Notes under the pieces: model-generated
What the model was told of the DNA's origin: nothing
What the model saw: only the letters and a program-made list of their open reading frames with translations
The model's database searches: none
Made by a program: the position numbers and the translations under genes
In this document: in pieces, positions 51,427 to 60,054 of the stretch
How positions within the stretch are numbered: the first letter of the stretch is position 1
Layout of the letters: every line of letters begins with the position of its first letter
Assembly (NCBI RefSeq): GCF_004745595.1
Contig: NZ_SRLH01000007.1
Coordinates: forward strand, 175,636-239,635
DNA from: Flavobacterium humi
GTDB taxonomy: Bacteria; Bacteroidota; Bacteroidia; Flavobacteriales; Flavobacteriaceae
Length of the DNA stretch: 64,000 nucleotides
Direction: 5' to 3'

Positions 51427-52983
51427 ATGCCAAAAGAACTTCTGTTACAAGTAACCCCTGAAATTGCTGCAAATGAAAATTTGCTCAAAAGCTATCTGTC
51501 CAAACAAATCAAGGTGTCTTCCAATGAAATACAGCATATTTCCATCCTGAAACGCTCTATTGACGCCCGTCAGAAAGCCGTTAAGATCAACCTGAAAGTA
51601 TTGGTTTTTTTCCAGGGAGATGCCTTTTCAGAATCTCTTTTCCAACTGCCGGATTATAAAGAAGTGTCCAACGCTCCCGAAGTGATTGTCGTAGGAGCAG
51701 GGCCAGCCGGATTATTTGCCGCCCTTCAACTGATCGAATTGGGCCTCAAACCCATCGTAATAGAAAGAGGCAAAGATGTGCGGGGCCGTCGCCGGGACCT
51801 GAAGGCCATAAATGTAGACCATATTGTCAATGAAGATTCTAATTATTGTTTTGGGGAAGGCGGGGCCGGTACCTATTCCGATGGGAAACTCTACACGCGT
51901 TCTAAAAAAAGAGGAGACGTAGACCGGATCCTGCAATTGTTGGTGGCTTTTGGGGCAACTCCTGATATTTTAGTGGATGCGCATCCTCATATCGGTACCA
52001 ATAAACTGCCTCAGATCATTCAGGACATCCGTACCAAAATAATAGAATATGGAGGCCAGGTGCTGTTTGAAACGCGTGTGGTCGATATTATAGTAAAAAA
52101 CAATGAAGTCCAAGGTGTTGTGACTCAAAACGGTACTATTATAGAAGCTAAAAAACTTATTTTGGCTACAGGACATTCCGCCAGGGATATTTTTGAATTG
52201 CTGGACAGGAAAAAGATTATTATCGAAGCCAAACCTTTTGCCTTGGGAGTCCGTGCCGAGCATCCGCAAAGTTTAATTGACAGTATCCAGTATTCCTGTG
52301 ATTTCCGCGGTGAATTTTTGCCTCCTGCTCCTTATTCTATTGTGAAACAGGTAAACGGGCGTGGTATGTATTCGTTTTGTATGTGTCCCGGCGGAGTCAT
52401 TGCTCCTTGCGCCACCAGTCCGGGAGAAGTGGTTACAAACGGCTGGTCGCCTTCAAAAAGGGATCAGGCTACCGCCAATTCGGGAATTGTTGTCGAGTTA
52501 AAGCTGGAAGATTTTAAACCGTTTGCTAAATTCGGGGCGCTTGCCGGGATGGAATTCCAAAAAGCCATTGAGCAAAAAGCGTGGCACCTGGCCGGAGAAA
52601 CCCAAAAAGTGCCGGCGCAGCGCCTGGTTGATTTTACACAGAACAAAGTATCGTCTTCCATACCCAAAACATCATACGTGCCCGGTACCACTTCTGTGGA
52701 ATTGGGTGAGGTATTTCCCGGGTTTTTAACCCAAATCATGCGGGAAGGATTTGTGCAATTCGGTAAATCAATGAAAGGTTATTATACCAATGATGCTATC
52801 CTGCACGCCCCGGAAAGCAGGACTTCTTCTCCTGTGCGGATTCCTAGGGACAATGAAACACTGCAGCACCTGCAAATAAAAGGACTGTATCCTTGCGGCG
52901 AGGGAGCGGGGTTTGCCGGAGGAATAATCTCGGCTGCCATTGATGGTGAAAAATGTGCCCTTAAGTGCGCGGAATCATTCTAA
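51427..52983 (+). CDS. FAD-dependent oxidoreductase (uncharacterised dehydrogenase family)
   Basis: A 518-residue flavoprotein. The dinucleotide-binding fold starts near residue 83 with VIVVGAGPAGLFAALQLIEL and VIERGKDVRGRRRD, preceded by an N-terminal domain of about 80 residues. GGAGTYSDGKLYTR and the C-terminal GLYPCGEGAGFAGGIISAAI with the FAD-closing Gly-rich loop follow; MCPGGVIAPCATS near residue 325 is a family hallmark. It resembles the COG2509 group, whose substrate is unknown. ATG 51427 gives MPKELLLQVTPEIA, a normal start; ATG 51394 is an alternative 33 bp upstream. Confidence 0.85.
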   Translation: MPKELLLQVTPEIAANENLLKSYLSKQIKVSSNEIQHISILKRSIDARQKAVKINLKVLVFFQGDAFSESLFQLPDYKEVSNAPEVIVVGAGPAGLFAALQLIELGLKPIVIERGKDVRGRRRDLKAINVDHIVNEDSNYCFGEGGAGTYSDGKLYTRSKKRGDVDRILQLLVAFGATPDILVDAHPHIGTNKLPQIIQDIRTKIIEYGGQVLFETRVVDIIVKNNEVQGVVTQNGTIIEAKKLILATGHSARDIFELLDRKKIIIEAKPFALGVRAEHPQSLIDSIQYSCDFRGEFLPPAPYSIVKQVNGRGMYSFCMCPGGVIAPCATSPGEVVTNGWSPSKRDQATANSGIVVELKLEDFKPFAKFGALAGMEFQKAIEQKAWHLAGETQKVPAQRLVDFTQNKVSSSIPKTSYVPGTTSVELGEVFPGFLTQIMREGFVQFGKSMKGYYTNDAILHAPESRTSSPVRIPRDNETLQHLQIKGLYPCGEGAGFAGGIISAAIDGEKCALKCAESF

Positions 52984-53041
52984 AACCTGGCCCTAAAACT
53001 TTCTGGTGTGCCGATTGGGCCTAAATACAGCCATTCTCCAA

Positions 53042-53069
53042 TTGAAACCATTTCTTTTTTGTATTTTTA
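53042..53069 (+). promoter_or_regulatory. Candidate promoter of idi
   Basis: TTG at 53042-53044 and TATTTTTA at 53062-53069 are 17 bp apart; the -7 element differs from consensus at its last base. The ATG is 17 bp further on. Confidence 0.5.
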
Positions 53070-53086
53070 CAAAGCAATTTAATACT

Positions 53087-53614
53087 ATGGCAGAAGAAAA
53101 AGTAATTTTAGTTAACCAAAAAGACGAGCAAATCGGCTTAATGCCAAAACTGGAAGCACATGAAAAAGCGTTGCTGCACCGTGCTTTTTCAGTTTTTGTT
53201 TTGAACAGCAAGAACGAAATCATGCTCCAGCAACGGGCGCACCACAAATACCATTCTCCCCTGTTATGGACCAATACCTGTTGCAGCCACCAGCGTGAAG
53301 GCGAAACCAATATCCAGGCGGGGACCAGGAGGTTGTTTGAGGAAATGGGTTTTACGACCGAACTGAAAGAACTTTTCTCTTTTATCTATAAAGCTCCTTT
53401 TGATAACGGATTGACCGAACACGAACTTGACCACGTGATGATCGGCTATTATAATGAAGCGCCCAAAATCAATGAAGAAGAAGTGGAAAGCTGGAAATGG
53501 ATGTCTATTGATGCCGTAAAAAACGATATGGAGCAGCATCCGGCCATTTATACGGTCTGGTTTAAGATTATTTTCGATGAATTCTATCATTACCTGGAAG
53601 ACCATAAATTGTAA
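53087..53614 (+). CDS. idi: Isopentenyl-diphosphate delta-isomerase type I
   Basis: A 175-residue Nudix-fold enzyme that interconverts IPP and DMAPP for isoprenoid synthesis. The catalytic Cys is in LLWTNTCCSHQREGE near residue 63 and the catalytic Glu in LTEHELDHVMIGYYN near residue 115; the EEEVESWKWM metal-binding segment follows. ATG 53087 is chosen because a promoter-like site lies just upstream and the family N-terminus is short; the frame from 53006 would begin inside that region. It heads the idi-queD-bcp-manA run. Confidence 0.93.
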   Translation: MAEEKVILVNQKDEQIGLMPKLEAHEKALLHRAFSVFVLNSKNEIMLQQRAHHKYHSPLLWTNTCCSHQREGETNIQAGTRRLFEEMGFTTELKELFSFIYKAPFDNGLTEHELDHVMIGYYNEAPKINEEEVESWKWMSIDAVKNDMEQHPAIYTVWFKIIFDEFYHYLEDHKL

Positions 53615-53637
53615 CATTCCCAATTAAAAAACAAACT

Positions 53638-54048
53638 ATGAGAGTAACGGTTTCCAGAAAGGCCCATTTTAATGCTGCGCACCGGTTGTACCGTAAAGAC
53701 TGGTCGGCAGAGCAAAACGATGCGGTGTTTGGCAAGTGCAACAACCCTAATTTCCATGGGCACAATTATGAGCTGATCGTAAGTGTAACGGGTCCTATAA
53801 ATCCGGAAACGGGTTATGTTATCGATATTAAAGACCTGGCGGACATTATCTTTGAAGAAGTAGAATCCAAATTTGACCATAAGAACCTGAACCTCGATGT
53901 GCCGGAGTTTGAAAACCTGAATCCGACAGCCGAAAACATAGTCGTGGTCATTTGGGAGAAAATCCGAAAAAGAATAGTTCCGGAACACGACCTGGAAATC
54001 ACATTATATGAAACTCCCCGTAATTTTGTAACCTATAAAGGCGAATGA
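53638..54048 (+). CDS. queD: 6-pyruvoyl-tetrahydropterin synthase / 6-carboxytetrahydropterin synthase
   Basis: A 136-residue enzyme of the PTPS/QueD family acting on dihydroneopterin triphosphate. Zinc ligands are the His in AHFNAAHRL and the pair in FHGHNYEL; the catalytic Cys is in FGKCNNPN near residue 40. The family splits into queuosine (QueD) and tetrahydrobiopterin (PTPS) enzymes; the CNNPN form occurs in both, so the symbol is tentative. It overlaps the peroxiredoxin gene by 4 bp. Confidence 0.85.
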   Translation: MRVTVSRKAHFNAAHRLYRKDWSAEQNDAVFGKCNNPNFHGHNYELIVSVTGPINPETGYVIDIKDLADIIFEEVESKFDHKNLNLDVPEFENLNPTAENIVVVIWEKIRKRIVPEHDLEITLYETPRNFVTYKGE

Positions 54049-54506
54049 TGGCAGGAATTAAAGTAGGCGATGCATTGCCGCTGTTTGGCGCAAAAGACCA
54101 AAATGGAAAGGATTTCGATATTGCTTCTGTCTTGGGGGAAAAGATCTTGATTATTTATTTTTATCCAAAAGACGATACGCCGGGATGTACCACGCAGGCT
54201 TGCTTTTTCCGGGACCAGTTTGAGGATTTCAAGGAATCGGGTGCGGAAGTTATCGGGATAAGCAGCGATAGTACGTTATCGCATAAAAAATTCGAAACGG
54301 CGTACAAATTGCCTTTCGTATTGCTTTCGGACCAGGATAAAAGCTTGCGGAAACTTTTTGGAGTGCCGAATGCCGTGTTAGGGTTATGGCCCGGAAGAGT
54401 TACGTATGTTGTTGATAAAAAAGGAATTGTGCAGCTTGTTTTTAATAGTATGAAAGCTGGGAACCATTTTCCAAAAGTGCTTGAAGCCGTAAAAAGAATG
54501 ATGTAG
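54045..54506 (+). CDS. bcp: Thioredoxin-dependent peroxiredoxin, Bcp/PrxQ type
   Basis: A 153-residue thiol peroxidase. DTPGCTTQACFFRDQ near residue 45 contains the peroxidatic Cys and, five residues on, the resolving Cys of the Bcp class. VIGISSDSTLSHKKF and LSDQDKSLRKLFGV are further family blocks. It starts at ATG 54045 or 54048 (two in tandem), coupled to queD, and its stop directly abuts the manA ATG. Confidence 0.93.
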   Translation: MMAGIKVGDALPLFGAKDQNGKDFDIASVLGEKILIIYFYPKDDTPGCTTQACFFRDQFEDFKESGAEVIGISSDSTLSHKKFETAYKLPFVLLSDQDKSLRKLFGVPNAVLGLWPGRVTYVVDKKGIVQLVFNSMKAGNHFPKVLEAVKRMM

Positions 54507-55472
54507 ATGAAGACTGAATTATACCCTTTGGTTTTTGAACCAATACTGAAAGACCGGATTTGGGGCGGAATTAAACTCCAATCCCTTTTGAATAAAGAAA
54601 TCCCGACACCTACAACAGGTGAAAGCTGGGAAATATCTACCGTTTCCGGCGATGTGAGCCTTGTTGCCAATGGCGTGTATTCCGGATTGTCCATCAACGA
54701 ACTGATTTCAAAATACCCAACGGCTATTTTAGGGACCAAAGTAGAAAAGCAATTCGGGATTGTATTTCCATTGCTGTTTAAATTCCTGGACGCCAAAGAA
54801 GATTTGTCCATCCAGGTGCATCCTAACGACGAATTGGCTAAAAAACGCCACAATTCTTTTGGTAAAACCGAAATGTGGTATGTGGTCCAGGCCGATGAAA
54901 ATGCCAGGATTATTGTAGGGTTCAAGGAAAAATCCTCACCTGAAGAATACCTGGGGCACCTGAAAGATAAAACGTTGACCACTATCCTAAAAGAAATACA
55001 GGTACAGCAAGGAGACATGTTCCTTCTGGAAACCGGGACCATCCATGCTATCGGTAGCGGAATTGTCATAGCCGAAATCCAGCAAACTTCCGACATTACG
55101 TACCGTGTTTACGACTGGGATAGGGTGGATGCCTCGGGCCATTCCCGCGAGCTGCATATCGATCTGGCGCTGGATGCCATCAATTATGACACTGTCCAGG
55201 CACAGAAGAACTACAAAAAAATACCCAATAAGAGCAATCCGGCCGTGCAATGTTCTTATTTTACAACGAATTTTATTCCGCTGGACGGGAATATCGTTTT
55301 CAAGAAAAACAAGGAATCCTTTACGGTCCTAATGTGTACTGAGGGCGAGTTTGAACTGGTCAGCCATGATGCAACCATCGTATTTAAAAAAGGGCAAACC
55401 GTTTTGATTCCGGCAATTATCAGTGATTTCGAATTAAGAGGGAAAGCCACATTGCTTGAAATTTACCTATAA
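54507..55472 (+). CDS. manA: Mannose-6-phosphate isomerase, class I
   Basis: A 321-residue cupin enzyme converting fructose-6-phosphate and mannose-6-phosphate. The N-terminal LKDRIWGGIKL, the zinc-binding LSIQVHPNDELAKKR near residue 102, and FLLETGTIHAIGSGIVIAEI near residue 172 are clear family blocks, with a cupin-like C-terminal domain. It can feed GDP-mannose for polysaccharide and protein glycosylation, though no GDP-mannose gene is in this window. Confidence 0.93.
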   Translation: MKTELYPLVFEPILKDRIWGGIKLQSLLNKEIPTPTTGESWEISTVSGDVSLVANGVYSGLSINELISKYPTAILGTKVEKQFGIVFPLLFKFLDAKEDLSIQVHPNDELAKKRHNSFGKTEMWYVVQADENARIIVGFKEKSSPEEYLGHLKDKTLTTILKEIQVQQGDMFLLETGTIHAIGSGIVIAEIQQTSDITYRVYDWDRVDASGHSRELHIDLALDAINYDTVQAQKNYKKIPNKSNPAVQCSYFTTNFIPLDGNIVFKKNKESFTVLMCTEGEFELVSHDATIVFKKGQTVLIPAIISDFELRGKATLLEIYL

Positions 55473-55498
55473 GTGGCTTATTTGCAAAGATTATTTTG

Positions 55499-55506
55499 TA
55501 TTTTTG
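55499..55506 (+). promoter_or_regulatory. Probable -7 promoter element (TATTTTTG)
   Basis: An exact TAnnTTTG element 37 bp before ATG 55544, with TTTG at 55481-55484 upstream at a rather short 14-bp spacing. The A-rich leader (AAAAGAAAAAAA) before the ATG is typical of well-translated Bacteroidota genes. Confidence 0.55.
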
Positions 55507-55543
55507 CCCCGAATTACAAAAAATTCATTTAAAAGAAAAAAAA

Positions 55544-55810
55544 ATGGCAAACGTTAAGAATTTAAAAAAAGACATCAACTACGTATTAGGGGATATCATC
55601 GAAGCAGTTTATTTGTATGAAATGACTACTACTGGAAAACCTACAGAAGCGACAAACAATTTAATTGATGAAGCTATCGCAACTTTTGATGCTTTGATCG
55701 TTAAAGTGAATGCTAAAAACGTTGAGAATAAAAAGGCGCATTTCAAACAAATCAACAAGGATTTGGAAGCAGCTGCTAATCAGTTGGTTGAAAAAATCAA
55801 CGCTTTGTAG
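55544..55810 (+). CDS. Small conserved helical protein, 88 residues (sometimes annotated histone-H1-like)
   Basis: From ATG 55544 this encodes MANVKNLKKDINYVLGDIIE, then an amphipathic helical body with TGKPTEATNNLIDEAI and a Lys-rich VNAKNVENKKAHFKQINKDL segment. Similar Bacteroidota proteins are annotated as hypothetical or histone-like; nothing in the sequence proves DNA binding. Codon use looks biased towards common codons and a strong-looking leader precedes it, suggesting high expression. The longer frame from 55496 is rejected because it runs through the promoter. Confidence 0.8.
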   Translation: MANVKNLKKDINYVLGDIIEAVYLYEMTTTGKPTEATNNLIDEAIATFDALIVKVNAKNVENKKAHFKQINKDLEAAANQLVEKINAL

Positions 55811-55843
55811 TGAAAAATAATTGCAAAAAAGTGCAAATTTATT

Positions 55844-55873
55844 TTGGAAATTAGAAATTCAAAATTATATTTG
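55844..55873 (+). promoter_or_regulatory. Promoter of the tRNA-Thr gene
   Basis: TTG at 55844-55846 and TATATTTG at 55866-55873 are separated by 19 bp, an exact match to the Bacteroidota TTG/TAnnTTTG layout. The start point would be near 55880, nine bases before the tRNA. Confidence 0.75.
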
Positions 55874-55888
55874 CACTCGAATTGAGAC

Positions 55889-55962
55889 GCCGGTGTAGCT
55901 CAGCTGGCTAGAGCAGCTGATTTGTAATCAGCAGGTCGTGGGTTCGAGTCCCTCTATCGGCT
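55889..55962 (+). tRNA. tRNA-Thr (anticodon TGT)
   Basis: A 74-nt cloverleaf. The acceptor arm GCCGGTG pairs with TATCGGC (two G-T wobbles), TAGCTCAGCTGGCTAGAGCA forms the D arm, GCTGA/TCAGC closes a loop TTTGTAA giving anticodon TGT, and GTGGGTTCGAGTCCCTC is the T arm. CCA is not encoded, as usual in this phylum. It reads ACA codons. Confidence 0.97.
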
Positions 55963-55969
55963 CAATGTA

Positions 55970-55999
55970 AAACCATCACATTTATGTGGTGGTTTTTTT
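55970..55999 (+). terminator. Rho-independent terminator of tRNA-Thr
   Basis: AACCATCAC (55971-55979) pairs with GTGGTGGTT (55985-55993) with one T-G wobble, followed by a run of T. It begins eight bases after the tRNA. Confidence 0.85.
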
Positions 56000-56020
56000 A
56001 TTTTGGAAATAGTACGCAAT

Positions 56021-56052
56021 AAAAAAGCCATTTAATTTAGAATGGCTTTTTT
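56021..56052. terminator. Bidirectional terminator between tRNA-Thr and DUF4369 gene
   Basis: AAAAAAGCCATT (56021-56032) and AATGGCTTTTTT (56041-56052) form a perfect 12-bp inverted repeat with an 8-base loop; the A and T runs allow function in both directions. It ends 16 bp beyond the DUF4369 stop codon on the minus strand. Confidence 0.85.
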
Positions 56053-56068
56053 ATTGGTGAAGGCTCTG

Positions 56069-56782
56069 TTATTTCTGTTCCTTCTTTTTTCTTTCTGCCA
56101 GGAACTCGTTTAGTTTCTTCCCGTATTTTGATTTTGATACCTGTGGGCTCATCGCTTTCTGGATGGTGTCAAGGTATTTAAGATTCATGTCATAAATATC
56201 GGTCAGGGCAATATAAGGTGCTACTTCGTGGTCAGCATTGGTCAGTGCGAAATTAGCGGCATACAGGTAGCGTCTTTTTAAAATGGCGTCCTGTTTCTTT
56301 TCGTTTTCAGGAGACACGCTGGTTTTGTTTTTAAAGGCCATTAATTCATCTTTCATTAATTCCAGCTGCTGGTCGTTAAATTGGGAAATAATCGCTTTGT
56401 ATTGCTCGTACAGCTCCTGGTTTTTGGAACCGGTTATCTTGGCTTTCCCTAAAAAGAATTCCAAATCGGTATCAATGGTCATTTTTCCCGGTTCGGCAAA
56501 GAAAAGCAGGTTGTTGTCAATAGAATTGGAAACGCCACGGTCTAAAAATAAATACAGCATTTCCGGTGAATCCAGCTGTATGGTGCTTTCAAAAGTTGAT
56601 TTTCCGTTAAGGATAATGGTGTCCAGGGCGACCAAAGTGGTGTCCTGAACCCGCTGAATGTATAATTTCCCTTTTTTAAGCCCTTTTACGCTTCCGGATA
56701 TCTCAAGGTTGCCTTGCGTTTTTGTGTCGCTGCAAGAAGCGAAAATAGCCAACGAACAGAAGGCGATTATAAATTTATGCAT
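56069..56782 (-). CDS. DUF4369 domain lipoprotein
   Basis: A 237-residue lipoprotein with signal MHKFIIAFCSLAIFASC (Cys17). The DUF4369 domain follows: LEISGSVKGLKKGKLYIQRV near residue 27, VALDTIILNGKSTFESTI and LLFFAEPGKMTIDTDLEFFL. This domain often precedes a thioredoxin domain in Bacteroidota, but here the C-terminal part is a helical, Lys-rich region (YLYAANFALTNADHEVAPYI) with no CxxC. Probably attached to a periplasm-facing membrane; its function is unknown. Confidence 0.85.
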   Translation of the reverse strand: MHKFIIAFCSLAIFASCSDTKTQGNLEISGSVKGLKKGKLYIQRVQDTTLVALDTIILNGKSTFESTIQLDSPEMLYLFLDRGVSNSIDNNLLFFAEPGKMTIDTDLEFFLGKAKITGSKNQELYEQYKAIISQFNDQQLELMKDELMAFKNKTSVSPENEKKQDAILKRRYLYAANFALTNADHEVAPYIALTDIYDMNLKYLDTIQKAMSPQVSKSKYGKKLNEFLAERKKKEQK

Positions 56783-56812
56783 GATTTTAGTATTTGCCGC
56801 AAAATAATAAAA

Positions 56813-56845
56813 AAATCCTCAAATTGAGTTACAAAATGAGGATTT
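56813..56845 (-). terminator. Terminator of the M61 peptidase gene
   Basis: AAATCCTCA (56813-56821) and TGAGGATTT (56837-56845) form a 9-bp inverted repeat; on the minus strand it is followed by a long T-run (the A-run at 56804-56815). It lies 24 bp past the M61 stop. Confidence 0.75.
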
Positions 56846-56868
56846 AATATGAGATCGTTTTTTTAGGT

Positions 56869-58728
56869 TTATCCTTTTAGCCAAGCTTCTCTTAAAGCAT
56901 TTTTGCTTGCATCGGTGGCCTGGTAGCCATCCACTTCTTCAAATGGCAATTTGACTTTTCCTTTTACTTCCGATTCCTTGCCGTCGCGTTTGATGGTAAC
57001 AGCGATAGGATCGTTCTCTTTCCAGTTCTGGCTTTCCATAATCAAATCGTAGATATTGTCAAGGTTGTATTTTTTACCATTGATAGCCGTAATAGCATCT
57101 CCGTTTTTAATACCCAAAGCTTTGTAAAACTCAGGAAGGTCAATTCCCGGCAACATCATGATTTCCTTGGTATCCGGGTTTACGGTAATATAAGGTGTCT
57201 GCCCTTTTAGGAAAACATTGCCCGGTTTTTTGGTTTTAGCCTGTGTAATCCCCACTTTTGCGAAGTATTTCTCGTAAGGGATAGGTGTTGGGCCACTTAC
57301 GTACGTATCCAGGAAAGTCCTTACTTCCGGATAGGTGAAAGCTTCGATTTTATCGAATAATTCATTGTCGTTAAAAGGTTTGTTCGGGCCGTACTCATTG
57401 GTCAGTTTTTGCATTAAGTCAAGGATGCCTCTCTGTCCGTGGCTGTTTTCCCTGATGATAATATCGATGCACATGCCGATCAATGCCCCTTTTTGGTATA
57501 CATTCAGGTATTGGTCCTTATAAGGCTGTGTCAATACATTGGCACTCATAGTAGTAAACGGCATAGTGTCGTTCATGGCCGATGCCTGGCGGATTTTATC
57601 AGACATACGGTTGTAGAAATCCTCTTCGGAAATCAATCCCTGGTTTACCTGGAACAAATTGGCGAAATATTCCGTAACTCCTTCATACATCCATAAATGC
57701 TTGGACATTTTAGGGTTGTTGAAATCAAAATAATGAATTTCATTCGAATGTACTCCCAGTGGAGTCACAATGTGGAAGAATTCATGCGAAACCACATCTT
57801 TCAATTGCTCGGCCATTTCCTCGGTAGGCATCATTTCCGGCATCACCACTGTTGTGGAAGTTGGGTGTTCCAAAGCGCCAAATCCTTTTGCATCCTGTTT
57901 TTTCATATCGGACAGGTACAATAAGACAGCGTATTTTTTATTATTGTTGATAGGCCCTAGAAATTTCTTCTGGGCACGCATCATCGTTTCCATGGCAGGA
58001 GTGATATCGGCTGCTTTGTAAGTCCCGTTTGGCGAATAAACGCTAATAAGGATTTCCATGTTGTCTACCTTGAAGGTTGTGTAATTCGGTTTGGAATACA
58101 TGATCGGGTGTTCCACCAGTTCTGCATAACGTGCCGTTTTGAACACATCCTTGCCCGCGCTGGCATCCAGATCATCCATTGATGTGGCTCCGAACAATCC
58201 TTCCGGGTGCAAGACCGTAGTAGTGTACGGAGTAGCCAGTTTATCTGAAAAATAACCGACAAACCCGTGTGTGTTCAACATATAATTTTCAGGGGAAATA
58301 TTGGTTCCCGCCGGTGAGAATACATCCGAATCGTTTCCGAAACCACCGCCTTTTTCAGTATCATACGTATCATTTACCCAGTAGGTAACCTTGCCCAGTT
58401 TCTTCGCGCCTTCTATTTTCCAGGAATTTTGGTCAATATTGGTGATGGTAAGCGGATTGCCTTTGGTGTCGAATGCTTTTACATTTTCAATGTATTTTCC
58501 GTAATTATCTGTCGAATAGGTCCCCGGAACAGTTTTAGGAATGCTGAAAGTAACCACATCCTGGCTGCTTGGTGAAGGCATCAGGGTTACCATTACTTTG
58601 TCGTCTTTAGGATTGTTTAAGTCAATCGTAACTTGTACTTCCGGGTTTCCGGCAGCCGTGCTTGTCTGCGCTGTTTTACAGCTTAACAGTAAGCTGGCAA
58701 TGGCAACCGAACAGATTAATTTTTTCAT
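56869..58728 (-). CDS. M61 family metallopeptidase lipoprotein with PDZ domain
   Basis: A 619-residue protein with lipoprotein signal MKKLICSVAIASLLLSC (Cys17). The N-terminal beta domain is followed by the gluzincin active site VVSHEFFHIVTPLGVHSNEI near residue 318 (HExxH) and the downstream Glu in WMYEGVTEYFANLF. A PDZ domain lies near residues 500-580 (LGIKNGDAITAINGKKYNLD). M61 peptidases are glycyl aminopeptidase-like enzymes with a preference for small residues; this one would act outside the cytoplasm. Confidence 0.92.
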   Translation of the reverse strand: MKKLICSVAIASLLLSCKTAQTSTAAGNPEVQVTIDLNNPKDDKVMVTLMPSPSSQDVVTFSIPKTVPGTYSTDNYGKYIENVKAFDTKGNPLTITNIDQNSWKIEGAKKLGKVTYWVNDTYDTEKGGGFGNDSDVFSPAGTNISPENYMLNTHGFVGYFSDKLATPYTTTVLHPEGLFGATSMDDLDASAGKDVFKTARYAELVEHPIMYSKPNYTTFKVDNMEILISVYSPNGTYKAADITPAMETMMRAQKKFLGPINNNKKYAVLLYLSDMKKQDAKGFGALEHPTSTTVVMPEMMPTEEMAEQLKDVVSHEFFHIVTPLGVHSNEIHYFDFNNPKMSKHLWMYEGVTEYFANLFQVNQGLISEEDFYNRMSDKIRQASAMNDTMPFTTMSANVLTQPYKDQYLNVYQKGALIGMCIDIIIRENSHGQRGILDLMQKLTNEYGPNKPFNDNELFDKIEAFTYPEVRTFLDTYVSGPTPIPYEKYFAKVGITQAKTKKPGNVFLKGQTPYITVNPDTKEIMMLPGIDLPEFYKALGIKNGDAITAINGKKYNLDNIYDLIMESQNWKENDPIAVTIKRDGKESEVKGKVKLPFEEVDGYQATDASKNALREAWLKG

Positions 58729-58794
58729 AGTTTAATGATATTGATTCTGTATTTGTATCGTTTTTGGGATTTATGTTACATAGAAAATCAAAAA

Positions 58795-58815
58795 AACTCC
58801 TGAAAGACAGGAGTT
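58795..58815 (-). terminator. Terminator of the DUF2805 gene
   Basis: AACTCCTG (58795-58802) pairs with CAGGAGTT (58808-58815) around a 5-base loop. On the minus strand it is followed by a T-run and lies 5 bp after the DUF2805 stop. Confidence 0.8.
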
Positions 58816-58820
58816 CGGAT

Positions 58821-59099
58821 TTAATCAAATTTATTTTTCAAATAGTATTTTCCATCAAGGTCTTCATCGAATTCATCGATGTTGACTTGCTTCGGTTTTG
58901 GTTTAGCAGCCGTTACTTTTTTCTTCCAAAGTTCAAATTTGTCCTTCGGGAGTCGTTTTCGCATCAATTCGGTCACCTCATTTTCAGAAATACCGAATTC
59001 TTCCTTAATTGCTTCAAAAGGTTTCCGTTCCTCTTGCGCCATACTGACTAGTCTTTCTAAATTTTCTCTGTCTAGTTCAGCTATTTTACTTTTTCTCAT
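58821..59099 (-). CDS. DUF2805 (TIGR03643) protein
   Basis: A 92-residue protein whose first 60 residues (LDRENLERLVSMAQEERKPF, then FGISENEVTELMRKRLP) match DUF2805 and look like a helix-turn-helix-type helical domain. A basic linker (KKVTAAKPKPKQ) and an acidic tail (DEFDEDLDGKYY) follow. The function is unknown; a nucleic-acid role is only suggested by the fold-like pattern. Single-gene unit with its own terminator. Confidence 0.85.
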   Translation of the reverse strand: MRKSKIAELDRENLERLVSMAQEERKPFEAIKEEFGISENEVTELMRKRLPKDKFELWKKKVTAAKPKPKQVNIDEFDEDLDGKYYLKNKFD

Positions 59100-59182
59100 T
59101 CCTCAACGATTAATTCAATAATAATAGTCGCAAATTGTATTCCAATATTAATAAAAAAGCTAAAATTAAAAAAAAATATTTT

Positions 59183-60019
59183 TCAATTTTTCGATTCTGT
59201 TGTCAAAGCCCGATATCCTTCAAGCGGTATTTTCAATAACTCCGAAAGCCTGTTATGTTCCTCGGGCCGCATGTGCGTATCCACGCCATATACGATCTGA
59301 TGTGCCGGCAACACCAAAAAAGTCCCGAACAGCCTGTCCCAAATCGAAAAGATATTACCATAATTACTGTCGGTATACGGTAAAACATAATGATGGTGTA
59401 CTTTGTGCATATCGGGAGAAACAATGAAGTAACTGATGGCGGTATCTAATTTTTTGGGCAATGAGATGTTCGCATGGTTGAATTGAGACAAAAACACCGA
59501 AACCGATTGGTACAGGAAGAACAGCCACATAGGTGCCCCAACGATTATAACGGCCAAAAGCGTAAAAATAAAACGGATAACACTTTCCCCCGGATGGTGC
59601 CGGTTGGCCGATGTGGTATCAATCCAGGTATCCGTATGATGAATTAAGTGGAAACGCCACAAAGCCTTTGTTTTATGCTGGACATAATGAGCGAGGTAAG
59701 CCCCGATCAGGTCCATCAGAAGCAAGCCTGCAACAGCCTGGAGCCAAAGCGGGCGTACCGAAAGCCAGTAGAGCAATCCAAAATGGTGTTCCGTAACCCA
59801 CACCGAACCCCTGTACACTAAAAAAGCCAGCGAAAAATTGATCAGGATGGTTGTTACGGTAAAAAAGAAATTAATCCCGGCATGGTGCCATTTCCGGTAG
59901 GAAAACCTAAAAAGCGGAAACCCGTTTTCCAGAAGCCAGAAAAAAGTAATCCCACCTATTAAAAGCAAGCTCCTGTGAGAGGAAGGAATGGTTTGGAAAT
60001 AAGCTATGATTTCGTCCAT
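59183..60019 (-). CDS. Sterol desaturase / fatty acid hydroxylase family membrane protein
   Basis: A 278-residue di-iron membrane oxygenase. The His clusters are HYVQHKTKALWRFHLIHHTD near residue 110, ANRHHPGE near 140 and DMHKVHHHYVLPYTDSNYG near 205, matching the HxxxH/HxxHH/HxxHH pattern. About four membrane helices are visible. Family members hydroxylate or desaturate lipids (sphingolipid, carotenoid or sterol precursors); the substrate is unknown here. Confidence 0.88.
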   Translation of the reverse strand: MDEIIAYFQTIPSSHRSLLLIGGITFFWLLENGFPLFRFSYRKWHHAGINFFFTVTTILINFSLAFLVYRGSVWVTEHHFGLLYWLSVRPLWLQAVAGLLLMDLIGAYLAHYVQHKTKALWRFHLIHHTDTWIDTTSANRHHPGESVIRFIFTLLAVIIVGAPMWLFFLYQSVSVFLSQFNHANISLPKKLDTAISYFIVSPDMHKVHHHYVLPYTDSNYGNIFSIWDRLFGTFLVLPAHQIVYGVDTHMRPEEHNRLSELLKIPLEGYRALTTESKN

Positions 60020-60054
60020 TTGGGATTAGTTTGTATCAAATTTAGCAAAAAATA

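Noticed and set aside
54161..55096. 311-residue minus-strand frame antisense to bcp and manA
   Set aside because: Long but a shadow: Ser/Leu/Arg-rich text with no motif, while both sense genes have full family motifs.
55889..55962. tRNA-Thr as an integration site for a mobile element
   Set aside because: No integrase, no repeated tRNA 3' end downstream, and the next genes (DUF4369, M61) look like ordinary chromosome.
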